Source: Bin80 sp026708685 (GTDB lineage: Bacteria > Bacteroidota > Rhodothermia > Rhodothermales > Bin80). Taken from it: a stretch of DNA of 64,000 nt. How positions within the stretch are numbered: position 1 is the first letter of the stretch; every line of letters starts with the position of its first letter. Below the pieces are notes generated by a model. That model made no database searches. It was given only the letters and a program-made list of their open reading frames with translations, and had not been told where the DNA came from. The stretch is taken from NCBI GenBank assembly GCA_965200955.1, contig OZ241742.1:1-64000 (forward strand). Direction: 5' to 3'. A program made the position numbers and the translations under genes. This document shows positions 45,602 to 55,822 of this stretch, piece after piece.

Positions 45602-48361
45602 ATGCGTCTATCGTGGAATGAAATTCGAGTTCGTGCAGCAAAGTTCGTTGCAAACTGGGAAGAAATAGCTTCAGACGAGAGGCGGGATACTCAGAGTTTT
45701 TATAATGATTTTTTTGAAGTCTTTGGGATTCAGCGTCGCAGTGTCGCACGTTATGAGTATCATGTGAAGAAATTAGAGAATCGATCGGGCTACATTGATC
45801 TTTTTTGGCCAGGCGTTCTTTTGGTTGAGCAAAAAAGTAGAGGTCGCAGTCTTAAAGAAGCATATGAGCAGGCGGGGAACTACTTTGATGGACTCTCTGA
45901 AAGTAAACGCCCCAAGTATATCCTATTGAGCGATTTTCAGATCTTTGAATTGTATGATTGTGATGAAGCAAGAGAGATTCTATTTCCATTAAAGGAATTG
46001 CCCCTGAATGTGGAGGCATTTGGGTTTATGGTTGGTAAACAGCGCCGGATATTTCGGGATCAAGATCCAGCAAATATCAAAGCCTCTGAGTTGGTCGGCC
46101 ATCTACATGATATGTTGGAAGAGTCAGGATACAAGGGGTATGATTTGGAGTGTTTCCTCGTGCGAATCGTCTTTTGTTTGTTCGCCGATGACACGGGTAT
46201 CTTTGCACCGCGCGACCTATTCCTTGATTTTATAGAGCATCGTACGAGCGGTGATGGTTCAGATTTAGGAGCAAAATTATCTGAATTATTTCAAGTGCTG
46301 GACACGCCAGATTCTGATCGGACGATAACTCTGGATGAAGATTTGAATCGTTTCCCATATGTGAACGGGAATCTTTTCAATGGATCACTACGGATACCGG
46401 CATTTAATTCCACCATGCGTCAAGCCCTGTTGGATACGTGTATGTTTGACTGGTCCAATATCTCTCCCGCTATTTTCGGTGCACTTTTTCAGTCGGTCAT
46501 GGATCCTGAGGAACGCCGTCAACAGGGGGCTCATTATACGGTTGAGAAAAACATTCTGAAAGTGATAGAGCCTCTTTTCTTAGACGATCTCTGGAATGAA
46601 TTCAAGCAGTTAAAGTCTAGAAAGGATACCCGTAAAACTTCAGATCTCCGAAAGTTTAGAGACAAATTAGGCCAACTTCGGTTTTTTGATCCAGCGTGTG
46701 GATGTGGTAATTTTCTGATTATCGCGTATAGAGAGTTACGAAGACTTGAGTTGGAAGTGCTCAAAGAAATCTATTCCAAATCTCTCCGATCGGGGCAATC
46801 AGAGATTGATCCAACAGAGCTCTCAACGATCAATGTAGATCAGTTTTATGGAATTGAGATCAGTGAATTTCCAGTCAAAATTGCTGAGACGGCCCTATGG
46901 ATGATGGATCACATCATGAATAATCAACTCAGTCTTGAATTTGGACAGACCTACACACGAATTCCTCTTGAGGCATCCCCTCATATTATTCATGGTGATG
47001 CATTGGAGATGGATTGGTCTGAAGTTCTCGATAGTGAAAACTGCTCATACGTTTTTGGCAATCCCCCATTTGGTGGAGCAAAATACCAGAGTAAAGCTCA
47101 GAGGGTTCAGGTGCATCAAATTGCTGCATTAGGAAAAAGCGGAGGAACGCTTGATTATGTGGCCGCATGGTTTATTAAAGCGGGAGAGTACATTCAAACG
47201 GGTAAGGGGCGAATTGGGTTTGTAGCTACCAATTCCATCTCACAAGGAGAACAGGTAGCCCAGTTATGGCCCATTCTCTTTGATCGTTTTCATCTGGAGA
47301 TTGCATTTGCACACAGAACCTTTCAATGGGAATCAGATGCTAGGGGAAAGGCCCATGTCTATGTTGTGATCCTTGGGCTTGATCACAAAGAACGGGAGAA
47401 ACCGGAAAAACGCCTATTCAGTTATCCAGACATCAAAGGAGAACCCCTAGAAAGCGAGCATTCTGTGCTATCGCCATATCTATTTGATGCCAGTGATTTG
47501 AAAAACCCGAAAATCAATGTTCGTGAAGTAAGTCAACCCATGAATGGCTTATCTCAGATGATCATTGGTTCTCAACCTATTGATGGAGGGCACTATATTT
47601 TTAATGAAAAGAGTAGGAATGAATTTTTAGAGATGGAGCCAGGAGCAACCCAGTTCATGCGACCTTATATTGGAGCACGCGAATTTTTGAATGGAAAGAA
47701 GCGGTGGATTCTAGCTTTACATGATGTTCCTCCAAATATATTGGCAACGCTTCCATATGTTCGAGAACGGATAACTAATGTTCGCAATTACCGACAAGTC
47801 AGCAAAAGAGTTTCGACAATTAAACTTTCAAAAACCCCTACACTGTACCAAGTGAATACCCTCCCCCATAATCCGTTTCTGGTGATTCCAAGGATTAGTT
47901 CTCAGCGGCGTGAGTATATTCCAATTGGGTGGCTTCATCCGCCTGCAATTCCAAGTGATCAAGTACTTGTCTTAAAGAATGCAAGCTTAATTGACTTTGC
48001 ACTTTTAACTTCGTCCATGCATATGGCATGGATGAGATATATAGCAGGACGACTTGGTAATGGTTATAGATATTCAGTAGGTGTCGTTTACAACACATTT
48101 CCATTACCTCCTCAGCCATGTGATCTTGATTCACTGACACCTCTTGCTCAGGCAATCCTGAACATTCGTGATGATTACAAAGACGCAACATTGGCACAGT
48201 TATATGACCCAGATCTCATGCCGCCTGATCTACGATCTGCCCATCAGAAACTGGATATTGCGGTAGATAAACTCTATCATAGTGAAGGGTTTGATTCAGA
48301 ACAAGATCGCGTTCAGTATCTTTTTCGTTTGTATGAAAAGATGATATCGCCCATTGAATAG
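45602..48361 (+). CDS. MmeI-like type II restriction-modification enzyme
   Basis: A 919-residue single-chain enzyme combining endonuclease, adenine methyltransferase and target recognition. The N-terminal nuclease motif is D66-x9-E76-Q-K78 (IDLFWPGVLLVEQKS), the same spacing as in MmeI. A helical linker runs to about 340. The methyltransferase shows motif I DPACGCGNF (363-371) and motif IV NPPF (487-490). The target-recognition region covers about 610-840 (SRNEFLEMEPGATQFMRPYI, ARGKAHVYVVILGL nearby). A C-terminal helical bundle follows. The family acts alone, methylating one strand and cutting about 20 bp away. The gene is intact; the ISL3 element 76 bp upstream may have changed its promoter. 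Confidence 0.9.
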   Translation: MRLSWNEIRVRAAKFVANWEEIASDERRDTQSFYNDFFEVFGIQRRSVARYEYHVKKLENRSGYIDLFWPGVLLVEQKSRGRSLKEAYEQAGNYFDGLSESKRPKYILLSDFQIFELYDCDEAREILFPLKELPLNVEAFGFMVGKQRRIFRDQDPANIKASELVGHLHDMLEESGYKGYDLECFLVRIVFCLFADDTGIFAPRDLFLDFIEHRTSGDGSDLGAKLSELFQVLDTPDSDRTITLDEDLNRFPYVNGNLFNGSLRIPAFNSTMRQALLDTCMFDWSNISPAIFGALFQSVMDPEERRQQGAHYTVEKNILKVIEPLFLDDLWNEFKQLKSRKDTRKTSDLRKFRDKLGQLRFFDPACGCGNFLIIAYRELRRLELEVLKEIYSKSLRSGQSEIDPTELSTINVDQFYGIEISEFPVKIAETALWMMDHIMNNQLSLEFGQTYTRIPLEASPHIIHGDALEMDWSEVLDSENCSYVFGNPPFGGAKYQSKAQRVQVHQIAALGKSGGTLDYVAAWFIKAGEYIQTGKGRIGFVATNSISQGEQVAQLWPILFDRFHLEIAFAHRTFQWESDARGKAHVYVVILGLDHKEREKPEKRLFSYPDIKGEPLESEHSVLSPYLFDASDLKNPKINVREVSQPMNGLSQMIIGSQPIDGGHYIFNEKSRNEFLEMEPGATQFMRPYIGAREFLNGKKRWILALHDVPPNILATLPYVRERITNVRNYRQVSKRVSTIKLSKTPTLYQVNTLPHNPFLVIPRISSQRREYIPIGWLHPPAIPSDQVLVLKNASLIDFALLTSSMHMAWMRYIAGRLGNGYRYSVGVVYNTFPLPPQPCDLDSLTPLAQAILNIRDDYKDATLAQLYDPDLMPPDLRSAHQKLDIAVDKLYHSEGFDSEQDRVQYLFRLYEKMISPIE

Positions 48362-49080
48362 GTATTGCGTAGGCCAGTCATAATATGTAATCTCATACAT
48401 GCAAAGAATGATATCAATCACCTAAAAAATTCAGTGCAAGGCTTTATCCGACAAGATCACTAGCGTAGTGTATCCATCCAAGTATTTCAATTGAAGAGAG
48501 AATGTAGATTATGAGTCTAAGGTCATCCAAATGTTAACTTGCAAACTTATACCAGAACTAAAACCTGTTTTTTGTCAAAGTCCATTATTGCTATAACAAG
48601 CATTAATGAAGTCATCCTCGCTTGGCTTAATAACGATCCAGTACGCCGTAGGGTTTCATAGATTTTTTGGAAGACAAATATTCGCATCCAAGTATTGTTC
48701 CTTGTAAGCATAGCCCGTTACAAGTAGGGTGTGCACAGGGCTATTGAGCGTGGGTATGTACGAAATCAATAACGGTGACACCGTCTGTCAGGTAGGTGCA
48801 CAAGCCATCGAAACCCCGTAAGGATTGACCCAGAATGATCAAAATCCATTTACGATTGAAACCAGTATTATTTTAGGGGTGAAGGTGCTTTAGAAAATGG
48901 CGTATTCAGACGAAAAGTATCTAACTTGATATTGAGATTTGTGTATACTGGATCTTACATCGTCAGTCCTGACGGTTCAAAGATCAAGTAATGCATCTAT
49001 ATGACGCAGATCCTCAAGGGAGGGATTCCCACAGGCAGACCATACCGTGCGGTGAGAGTATGACACATTATAGGTGGTGC
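48362..49080. other. Mostly non-coding stretch with decayed frame
   Basis: About 720 bp. Apart from the possible broken minus-strand frame at 48575-48820, nothing is recognisable. Confidence 0.4.
48575..48820 (-). pseudogene. Possible decayed hypothetical gene
   Basis: One minus-strand frame reads ISYIPTLNSPVHTLLVTGYA then YKEQYLDANICLPKNL, a stop, then NPTAYWIVIKPSEDDFINAC to a TGA at 48575. The composition looks protein-like on both sides of the stop, but I cannot assign a family, and another stop lies upstream. Confidence 0.3.
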
Positions 49081-49386
49081 TCAAAGCATACTTAAGACGG
49101 TAGCAATCAACCAACCGCCGATACCGAGGGCAATTGCGATTCAGCTACCAACCATCGTAATCAGAAGGTTATACTTTGAGTTCTGAGCATCAACCTTTGT
49201 TTCGAGAAGAGTCTTGAGAGACTCAAACTCAGACTTAATACCGGTCGCTAGCATTTCTCTTTGGATTTCTACGAGTTCAAGGGTTTCTGACTCAGACAGA
49301 TTTCCTTTGTTCATCCATTTTCTCAGCAAGGAAAAAGCCCATGTCTACAAAAACTCAAATGGAGTGATTTTATCCTCTTTTGCCAT
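49081..49386 (-). pseudogene. Small coiled/membrane protein with two internal stops
   Basis: From an ATG at 49386 one frame of 102 codons reads MAKEDKITPFEFL, TAG, TWAFSLLRKWMNKGNLSESE, TLELVEIQREMLATGIKSEF, KVDAQNSKYNLLITMVGS, TGA, IAIALGIGGWLIATVLSML, stop. It aligns with the intact coiled-coil protein at 18446 (NLQTRAFALLRKWM, ELVEIQKEIL) and with the membrane helix of 7374 and 55823. The TAG stands where CAG (Q) is expected. The frame is otherwise uninterrupted, so two point mutations killed it. Confidence 0.7.
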
Positions 49387-50153
49387 CAAACTGAACTGTT
49401 TGCGTATTTCACAAATCTTATATAAGATGGTTCTATTTTAGAGTTACAACATATATAATTTCCCAAATATTCGGACCTCGTGAGGTATTTTAGTAGGTAT
49501 TTACAAGGTTAGCATTGGCTCATCAAAGAATGGGGTCATCTTTAGGATGAACCCTCTGACCCAGGTGATTCGTTGACTTGATTGGTGTTGGTGATACACG
49601 ATGACGATCGTTGTGGATAGAAGAGATTGGGGCCGAACTGGTGCACGGAGCCCCGAGTGGTATTCAAACTTTCTATTTCTCTGATGCTGAATTTGAGAAA
49701 CGCATTCGTAATCTTGTAGCAGTCAATACCTTGATCGTACCAACTGTCTATTTGAAATCGTGGTAGAACTGCCGTTGTTTTCATGAAATTGAAGACACAA
49801 TACTGTGGGCAACTTATAAGCTGTCTGATTTACTAATACCTAAGCGATGACCTCAAACCAGGCTTCTGATCCCTGCAACAAAAAAAAGACTGTCCCCCGT
49901 GATTGTATGTGTCTGTCCTTTCAGTTGGTAGCGTTCCATCTGACTATCAGTACTCCATCTGTTTAGTCACGAACGATTCTCGTGGGGTCTTTTTCTACTG
50001 AATATTCATTTGTGTGAATGTTCATACTGAGTTGCTCACTCAACCGTTAAATGGCGAATTTCTGTTGATCTATACAGACTAGTATCTATTGAATGGAACA
50101 AATATTTTATGATTATGTACTATATCTAACAAAATTTTGAGATTCATAATATA
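49387..50153. other. Intergenic stretch upstream of ATPase-NACHT pair
   Basis: About 770 bp. A plus-strand fragment near 49597-49766 (IEEIGAELVHGAPSGIQTFY, FEKRIRNLVAVNTLIVPTVY) looks protein-like but has no start or family. A hairpin with CACGA/TCGTG arms (49968-49984) followed by GGGTCTTTTT could be a terminator. The last 100 bp are AT-rich and likely hold the promoter of the gene at 50154. Confidence 0.4.
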
Positions 50154-51416
50154 ATGTATGAACGAATACATGTTCGGGAGATCATTGATCTCATTTTGAA
50201 TGACGCTTCAATGCGAATCATTGCAGCAACGGGGCCTCGGCAAACAGGGAAAACAACCATAGCAAATCAGGCATGCGATCGATTAAATCGATTGGGTTTT
50301 TTGACATGGTATATTCCTTTGGATAACGTAGAACATGATGTCTCAGAGTATACCAGTGGAATAGGGACCATGAGGGTTGGCACAAAACCCGATGCAGAAC
50401 TGCTCATCAATATCTGGCAAAATGCACGTAAAGCATCTGAAAAATCTGATCAGGGACTTGTGCTTGTTCTTGACGAAATTCAAACGATTCCCCAATGGTC
50501 TAACCTTGTCAAAAGCCTCTGGGACAATGATCGTAGAGAAGGTTTCAAAGTTCGCCCCATCATTTTAGGATCCGCGGCATGGCGCATGTTGGTTGGAATC
50601 AATGAAAGCCTTGCAGGGAGATTCATCACGCAGAAAATTACGCATTGGTCCTATCGAGAGATGACCGAATGCTTCCGTTTGAATGTGGATGAATATGTAT
50701 TCTTTGGAGGATATCCGGGCGCATTCTATAGCCGACGACCTGAAAAACGACAGGAATACTGGCATAACTATATCCAGACTTCCATCATCTCCCCCATTTT
50801 CGATCGAGATATCATGGGACTTACTCGGATTCGAAAACCTGCACTAATGCGTCGATTAATGGATCTTGGACCGAGTTTGTCAGCACAGTTGATTTCATAC
50901 AATAAGCTACTCGGGCAACTCCAAGACAAGGGCAACTCCACCACGATATCGGGTTATTTAGATTTGCTTTCGGATGCGGGTTTTTTGACCTGCATATCAA
51001 GATATACCCCTCGTCCTCATGTGGGAAAAGCCTCGTCTCCAAAATTGAATGTCTTAAATACGGCTATCATGACGGTTGGATCGGGACATTCATTTCCAGG
51101 TGTACTTAACCATAGTACAGATTGGGGGCGTATTGTTGAAAGTGCTGTCGGTGCCCACCTGCTGAATTCAAGTGGTTTTGCATCGAAAATTCATTACTGG
51201 CGAGATGAACCCCATGAGGTTGATTATGTTGTCTCTCGCGGCCCTGATCTACTGGGAATTGAGGTCAAAAGTGGATCATCAACAAAAAAAGGAGGACTAA
51301 ACGCATTCAAACGAAGGTTTCCCAACGCTAAAACCATGATCGTTGGACCTAATGGGATACCACTCCACGATTTTTTTTCACTCACTGCTGATGAATGGCT
51401 GGATGAAGAGTCATGA
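50154..51416 (+). CDS. AAA_14/DUF4143 ATPase, first gene of a putative defence pair
   Basis: A 420-residue ATPase. Walker A is GPRQTGKT (27-34) and Walker B is LVLVLDEIQTIPQW. It then follows the AAA_14 pattern: KSLWDNDRREGFKVRPIILG, SAAWRML, LAGRFITQKITHWSYREM. The C-terminal DUF4143 domain (VESAVGAHLLNSSGF, then HYWRDEPHEVDYVVSRGPDL and GIEVKSGS) has a nuclease-like fold with a D...E-x-K pattern that is often not catalytic. The stop overlaps the start of the next gene by 4 bases (ATGA at 51413), so the two are coupled. AAA_14 proteins alone are common and often of unknown role; coupling to a NACHT-like protein is the notable point. Confidence 0.8.
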   Translation: MYERIHVREIIDLILNDASMRIIAATGPRQTGKTTIANQACDRLNRLGFLTWYIPLDNVEHDVSEYTSGIGTMRVGTKPDAELLINIWQNARKASEKSDQGLVLVLDEIQTIPQWSNLVKSLWDNDRREGFKVRPIILGSAAWRMLVGINESLAGRFITQKITHWSYREMTECFRLNVDEYVFFGGYPGAFYSRRPEKRQEYWHNYIQTSIISPIFDRDIMGLTRIRKPALMRRLMDLGPSLSAQLISYNKLLGQLQDKGNSTTISGYLDLLSDAGFLTCISRYTPRPHVGKASSPKLNVLNTAIMTVGSGHSFPGVLNHSTDWGRIVESAVGAHLLNSSGFASKIHYWRDEPHEVDYVVSRGPDLLGIEVKSGSSTKKGGLNAFKRRFPNAKTMIVGPNGIPLHDFFSLTADEWLDEES

Positions 51417-54400
51417 CTATCAATCTTGATCGTTTAGTGCAACAGGTCCATTCCAATGATGAAGTAGGGATTGATCAGCAGTCACATCCATTACAGCACT
51501 TTGCATCTGAGGACAGCTATGTCATTCTGGGTGAACCCGGAATGGGAAAAACGACCGAATTTAGGAAGGAGGCGGAGCGAGTCCATGGATTGTGCATCCC
51601 CGTGCGACGGTTTATTCACCGAGACACGAAAAACCATCCTGAATGGAAATCCAAAACTCTCTTTCTTGATGGCCTGGATGAAGCACGAATGGGTTCTGGA
51701 AATCCCAGAGATGTGATCCATAAAGTTGTATCGAAACTGGAAGATCTGGCGATACCGAAATTCAGGATCTCATGTCGGGCCAATGGGTGGATGGGTCGCA
51801 ATGATTTAGATGAATTAGCATCTCTATTCAATCATCAACCAATTCCTGTACTCCAGTTGTTACCACTGAGTCACAACGATATTAGACAGATATTAACACA
51901 TCATGGAAAAAATCCTGACCAGTTTATTCAACTTGCTTTACAACATGGACTAGATCCCTTCCTGAAAAACCCGCAGTTACTGAGTTTATTACTCAAGTCT
52001 TCAAAAGCAGATGTGTGGTGTCAAAACCCAAAAACAGTGTTCAGCATTGCCTGCAAAGAACTTGTAAAAGAGCACAATCACGAATATGATTTAACTCATG
52101 GTTCAACTCTCCCTCAACCCGATCATGATACAATCTTAAAGGATGCTGGAAAGCTTTGTGTCCTTTTGTTGATTGCTAATAAGATGGGATGGTCTACGGG
52201 TGTAATTGAGGATTCTGATCTTCTCTCACTGCGAGATGTCAACGATTCTGATGATCTTACTCTACGCATCGCTTTGAATTCAGCCCTCTTTGAAGGGACT
52301 GCCGAATGCCGTACTCCTACCCATCGCCTTCTCTCTGAATTTATAGGAGCTCATTATCTTCATAACAAAATTCAGGAAGGAGTCAGCGTTCAACGTATTT
52401 TTTCTCTATTCTTGAGCCCTGATGGAATCCCATTTGCTGATCTTAGAGGGCTTGCCGCCTGGCTTGCCTCGCTGAATCAAAAAGTCAGATCAGTGCTCAT
52501 TGATGCAGATCCAATTGCCATCGCATTCTACGGCGATGTAAGCAATTTCAGTAGGGCAGAGCGTACACAGTTGCTCAAGAATCTTGAGGAAATCATTGAT
52601 CTTGAAGCTCCGCGGATCTCTATGGCTTCTATGGGAGCATTAGCGGGTGAACATGGCATGCAGATGATCTGGGAGTTATGTCATTTACCTGAACGCAATA
52701 AAAACAGGCAAACGCTGATCAGCATCCTGCTTCAGGGTATCATACATATGAATGCCAACGCTGTCTATCATGAACGATTGGTTTCCGACAAATATGTCCA
52801 AGAAAATAGTAAACACCTCCAACAGATTATCTATGATTCCAGCTGGAATCAATATGTGCGTAGTAGAGCCATTACCCTACTGAGTCAACTACTTCCAATG
52901 ACCACTAAGCGTTCTGCCATTCTGATTGAAATCCTTCAAGACTTGGAAGAACATAGACTGAAGGATGAAGAAGGTTACCTATATTGGGCACTACTCCAGA
53001 CGTTATACCCTGATACAATACCGCCAACGGAAATATGGAATTATCTCTTAAAGTTGCATCTAAATCAGGTTCAGGCCTTCTTTTTTCATTTGATTGATGG
53101 ACCAGAGAAATCTCATATTCATGAATTGATCCATTCCCTTTGTTCTCAGCCCTCTGATGTAATTCCAATGTTATGTGAATACAATATTGGGGAGGGAGTG
53201 CCCAAACTTCTGGCAAGAGGATTGAACTTGTGTGGACACCTAATGGATGTTGATGAGCTATACCGCTGGTTTGAACTTGTTGAATTGGATGAATACTCTT
53301 TTCAATTTATTCCCAAGTGTAATTCAGATCAGAGGTATCTCCAGCGAGATCGAGAGTCTACTGAACAGATTTTTCGCTGGCTGAATGAGCACCATACAAT
53401 TCAAATTCGTCTCATTGAACATGATTTAAAACTCCGTGAGTCTGAGATTGGATCAGATGAGATGATCGGTTTGAAATTCATTGGCATCCCTCCACAAGGC
53501 TTCCGTTTAAAGTGTCTTTTTCGTGCAACAGAACTCTGTAAGACATCCCCTATGATAGCAGAAAAATTTGCATTGTGGTCAACCGAGATCTACCAAGGAT
53601 GGGAAGATCCTTTGATGGATGATAATGTTGAGGAGGTAGTGACGAGTTATCCAATCCTTCTTGAATGGAATAACAAGCGGCTTCTTGAAAAAAATCAGCG
53701 TCAACAGATAGACACCGTGCGGAACCAACAACAAGCGATCAAACAAGCCGAGATTCACGAAAAGAGGGACAAGAAACTTGATCACATACGACAGCAAATA
53801 GATGATTTATCCAATGGAAGCTGCAACCCTGTACTGATGGATGAACTTGCTGGTGTTTATTTCTCAGCCATGAATCATCCAAGACATTCCTTGGAATCCT
53901 ATATGAATGACGATCAGGATCTTATTGAAGCGACACTCAGTGGGTTTCGTAGCCTCTTAAATCGGGATGATCTACCAGATCTTGATCAGATTGCCGATCT
54001 CCATGAGAACAGTCGACGGTCGTATTTTGCCCGCCCCTACTTGGCAGGAATTCAAGTGGAAGAATCTGATCATGGACCAGTGCTTGAGCATCTTGATGGT
54101 CGCGGACTTCGCAGGCTCCTTGGATTTCACATGGTGACTGATGTTCCCCGATTTGATAGAATTGATAAGCCTAGATCATCTCTAACATGGTTTGATGAAG
54201 TTCTATCACGACATCCAAAAGCCTTAGCCGATTGCCTTGTGGCCATCCATCAAGCCACTGTTCGGTCCAAAACACTCCCGAATCAGCATCTGTACCAAAT
54301 GGTTGATAACCCGAAATACTTCAAAGCTGCACAGTTAGCTGTGAGTCGAATGTTCTCCGTCTTCCCTACCCGATGCAGTGGACACCAGTTGGATTCTCTA

Positions 54401-55582
54401 CGAGTGGTTCTCTGGAATGTGATTCTAAAGGGTACCATGCCCAAAGATGATGTATGGAAGATTGCCTCAGAACGCCTGGAGCGCCAGAAGATAGATCTGC
54501 ATCAAAAAGCCATTTGGCTATGTACTGGACTGATAGTGGCCAAGGATGAGTGTCTACCGTTATTTATCGATTTTCTTTCAACTGGGCAAGAGACTCGAAT
54601 CTATCATGTTTTTGATTTTTTGATTACAAGTGGTAGCCGTGAATTTATCCTGAAAGATCTCACTCATTGGAATTCCGATGAACTATCATTAGTCATCAAA
54701 GCCATTGCGAAACATGGAAAAAGTCTTTCTTTGAATGAAGGTCCCTATTTGATCGGTGATCAGCCTACTTTACGTCTGAAAATATCCCCCATCACACCAT
54801 GGGTTGAGGAGTTTAGTCGACGTGATGATGATCAAACTGCTTGTATCATTGAAGATGTACTGACGGATCCGAACTTAAAAACTTGGAGAGATGAGATTAG
54901 GCGGGTACAACGAATACAAGCACATCACAGTCGGATGGGGAAGCACCGAGAACTCATAATTGGACAGATTCAGAAAACGCTTCGCAATGGTCCTCCATCC
55001 AGTGCCGCGGACCTATTGGCAATGACAACTCATGTTCTTGATGACTTGTCTGATCGTATTCGTAATGGTCAGACCAATGACTGGCGGCAGTATTGGAATT
55101 GGGATCATCAAACAAAAAAACCCGCATCCCCAAAACATGAAAACGATTGCCGGGATCTATTACTTTCGGACCTAAAATTAATTCTGAACCAAAAAGACAT
55201 TGATGCTCAACCAGAAGGGTTCCACGCCGACGAAAAGAGATCGGATATCCGCATTTCTTATCTATCTGATTTCTCTATTCCCATTGAGATCAAGAAAAAT
55301 TCACACCGAAAGATTTGGCATGGGATCAGTGAACAGCTGATTCCCAAATATACACGTGATCCCAATTGTGACGGCTATGGGATTTATCTGGTTCTATGGT
55401 TTGGTGCAAGCACTAAATACATGAAAATGCTTTCACCAGCTGGGGGAGTTCCAAAGACACCAGAAGATCTCAAATCAATGCTCTTGAAACAGCTTGCCCC
55501 AGAATACACCAATAGAATCAATGTAGTAGTCATGGATGTGAGCCTTTCCAGTAAATATTCCGAGAATAAACACCACATCTGA
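51413..55582 (+). CDS. Large NACHT/STAND-like NTPase with C-terminal nuclease motif
   Basis: A 1389-residue intact protein. The NTPase domain lies near the N-terminus: Walker A GEPGMGKT (40-47), Walker B LFLDGLDEA (83-91) with the doubled acidic residues of NACHT proteins, then RISCRANGWMGRNDLDEL and LLPLSHNDIRQILTHHGK. Residues about 330-1230 are helical repeats. The C-terminus has a PD-(D/E)xK-like core, D1278 (SDIRIS) and E1292-I-K1294 (IPIEIKK), followed by QLIPKYTRDPNCDGYGIYLV. This sensor-repeats-nuclease layout is that of STAND antiphage proteins, but I cannot assign it to a named Avs or bNACHT class. Coupled by ATGA to the ATPase upstream. Confidence 0.78.
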   Translation: MTINLDRLVQQVHSNDEVGIDQQSHPLQHFASEDSYVILGEPGMGKTTEFRKEAERVHGLCIPVRRFIHRDTKNHPEWKSKTLFLDGLDEARMGSGNPRDVIHKVVSKLEDLAIPKFRISCRANGWMGRNDLDELASLFNHQPIPVLQLLPLSHNDIRQILTHHGKNPDQFIQLALQHGLDPFLKNPQLLSLLLKSSKADVWCQNPKTVFSIACKELVKEHNHEYDLTHGSTLPQPDHDTILKDAGKLCVLLLIANKMGWSTGVIEDSDLLSLRDVNDSDDLTLRIALNSALFEGTAECRTPTHRLLSEFIGAHYLHNKIQEGVSVQRIFSLFLSPDGIPFADLRGLAAWLASLNQKVRSVLIDADPIAIAFYGDVSNFSRAERTQLLKNLEEIIDLEAPRISMASMGALAGEHGMQMIWELCHLPERNKNRQTLISILLQGIIHMNANAVYHERLVSDKYVQENSKHLQQIIYDSSWNQYVRSRAITLLSQLLPMTTKRSAILIEILQDLEEHRLKDEEGYLYWALLQTLYPDTIPPTEIWNYLLKLHLNQVQAFFFHLIDGPEKSHIHELIHSLCSQPSDVIPMLCEYNIGEGVPKLLARGLNLCGHLMDVDELYRWFELVELDEYSFQFIPKCNSDQRYLQRDRESTEQIFRWLNEHHTIQIRLIEHDLKLRESEIGSDEMIGLKFIGIPPQGFRLKCLFRATELCKTSPMIAEKFALWSTEIYQGWEDPLMDDNVEEVVTSYPILLEWNNKRLLEKNQRQQIDTVRNQQQAIKQAEIHEKRDKKLDHIRQQIDDLSNGSCNPVLMDELAGVYFSAMNHPRHSLESYMNDDQDLIEATLSGFRSLLNRDDLPDLDQIADLHENSRRSYFARPYLAGIQVEESDHGPVLEHLDGRGLRRLLGFHMVTDVPRFDRIDKPRSSLTWFDEVLSRHPKALADCLVAIHQATVRSKTLPNQHLYQMVDNPKYFKAAQLAVSRMFSVFPTRCSGHQLDSLRVVLWNVILKGTMPKDDVWKIASERLERQKIDLHQKAIWLCTGLIVAKDECLPLFIDFLSTGQETRIYHVFDFLITSGSREFILKDLTHWNSDELSLVIKAIAKHGKSLSLNEGPYLIGDQPTLRLKISPITPWVEEFSRRDDDQTACIIEDVLTDPNLKTWRDEIRRVQRIQAHHSRMGKHRELIIGQIQKTLRNGPPSSAADLLAMTTHVLDDLSDRIRNGQTNDWRQYWNWDHQTKKPASPKHENDCRDLLLSDLKLILNQKDIDAQPEGFHADEKRSDIRISYLSDFSIPIEIKKNSHRKIWHGISEQLIPKYTRDPNCDGYGIYLVLWFGASTKYMKMLSPAGGVPKTPEDLKSMLLKQLAPEYTNRINVVVMDVSLSSKYSENKHHI

Positions 55583-55822
55583 ATTTTGTATGGGCAGGGG
55601 CAGAGACAGCGATTGAAGTTTCATGGAGTGTAGGAGACGACAGTGGCACATATACACCAGACACTTAGATGAGGCATTGAGTCGCTCATTCAACTCCCCT
55701 ACAATCATCAACCGTCCGCCAATACCTTGGGGCGAACTGGATAATCACAGTGTATTAGATCATGTACAGATTGACTCTCAAGAATGTTATTTGGCTATCG
55801 CGAAGGGCGATAAGCCGAGGGG

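Noticed and set aside
48985..49386. Stop-codon recoding (TAG and TGA read as amino acids) in the 49-kb membrane gene
   Set aside because: Housekeeping genes in the window use all three stops normally, and other stops and frameshifts nearby show ordinary gene decay.
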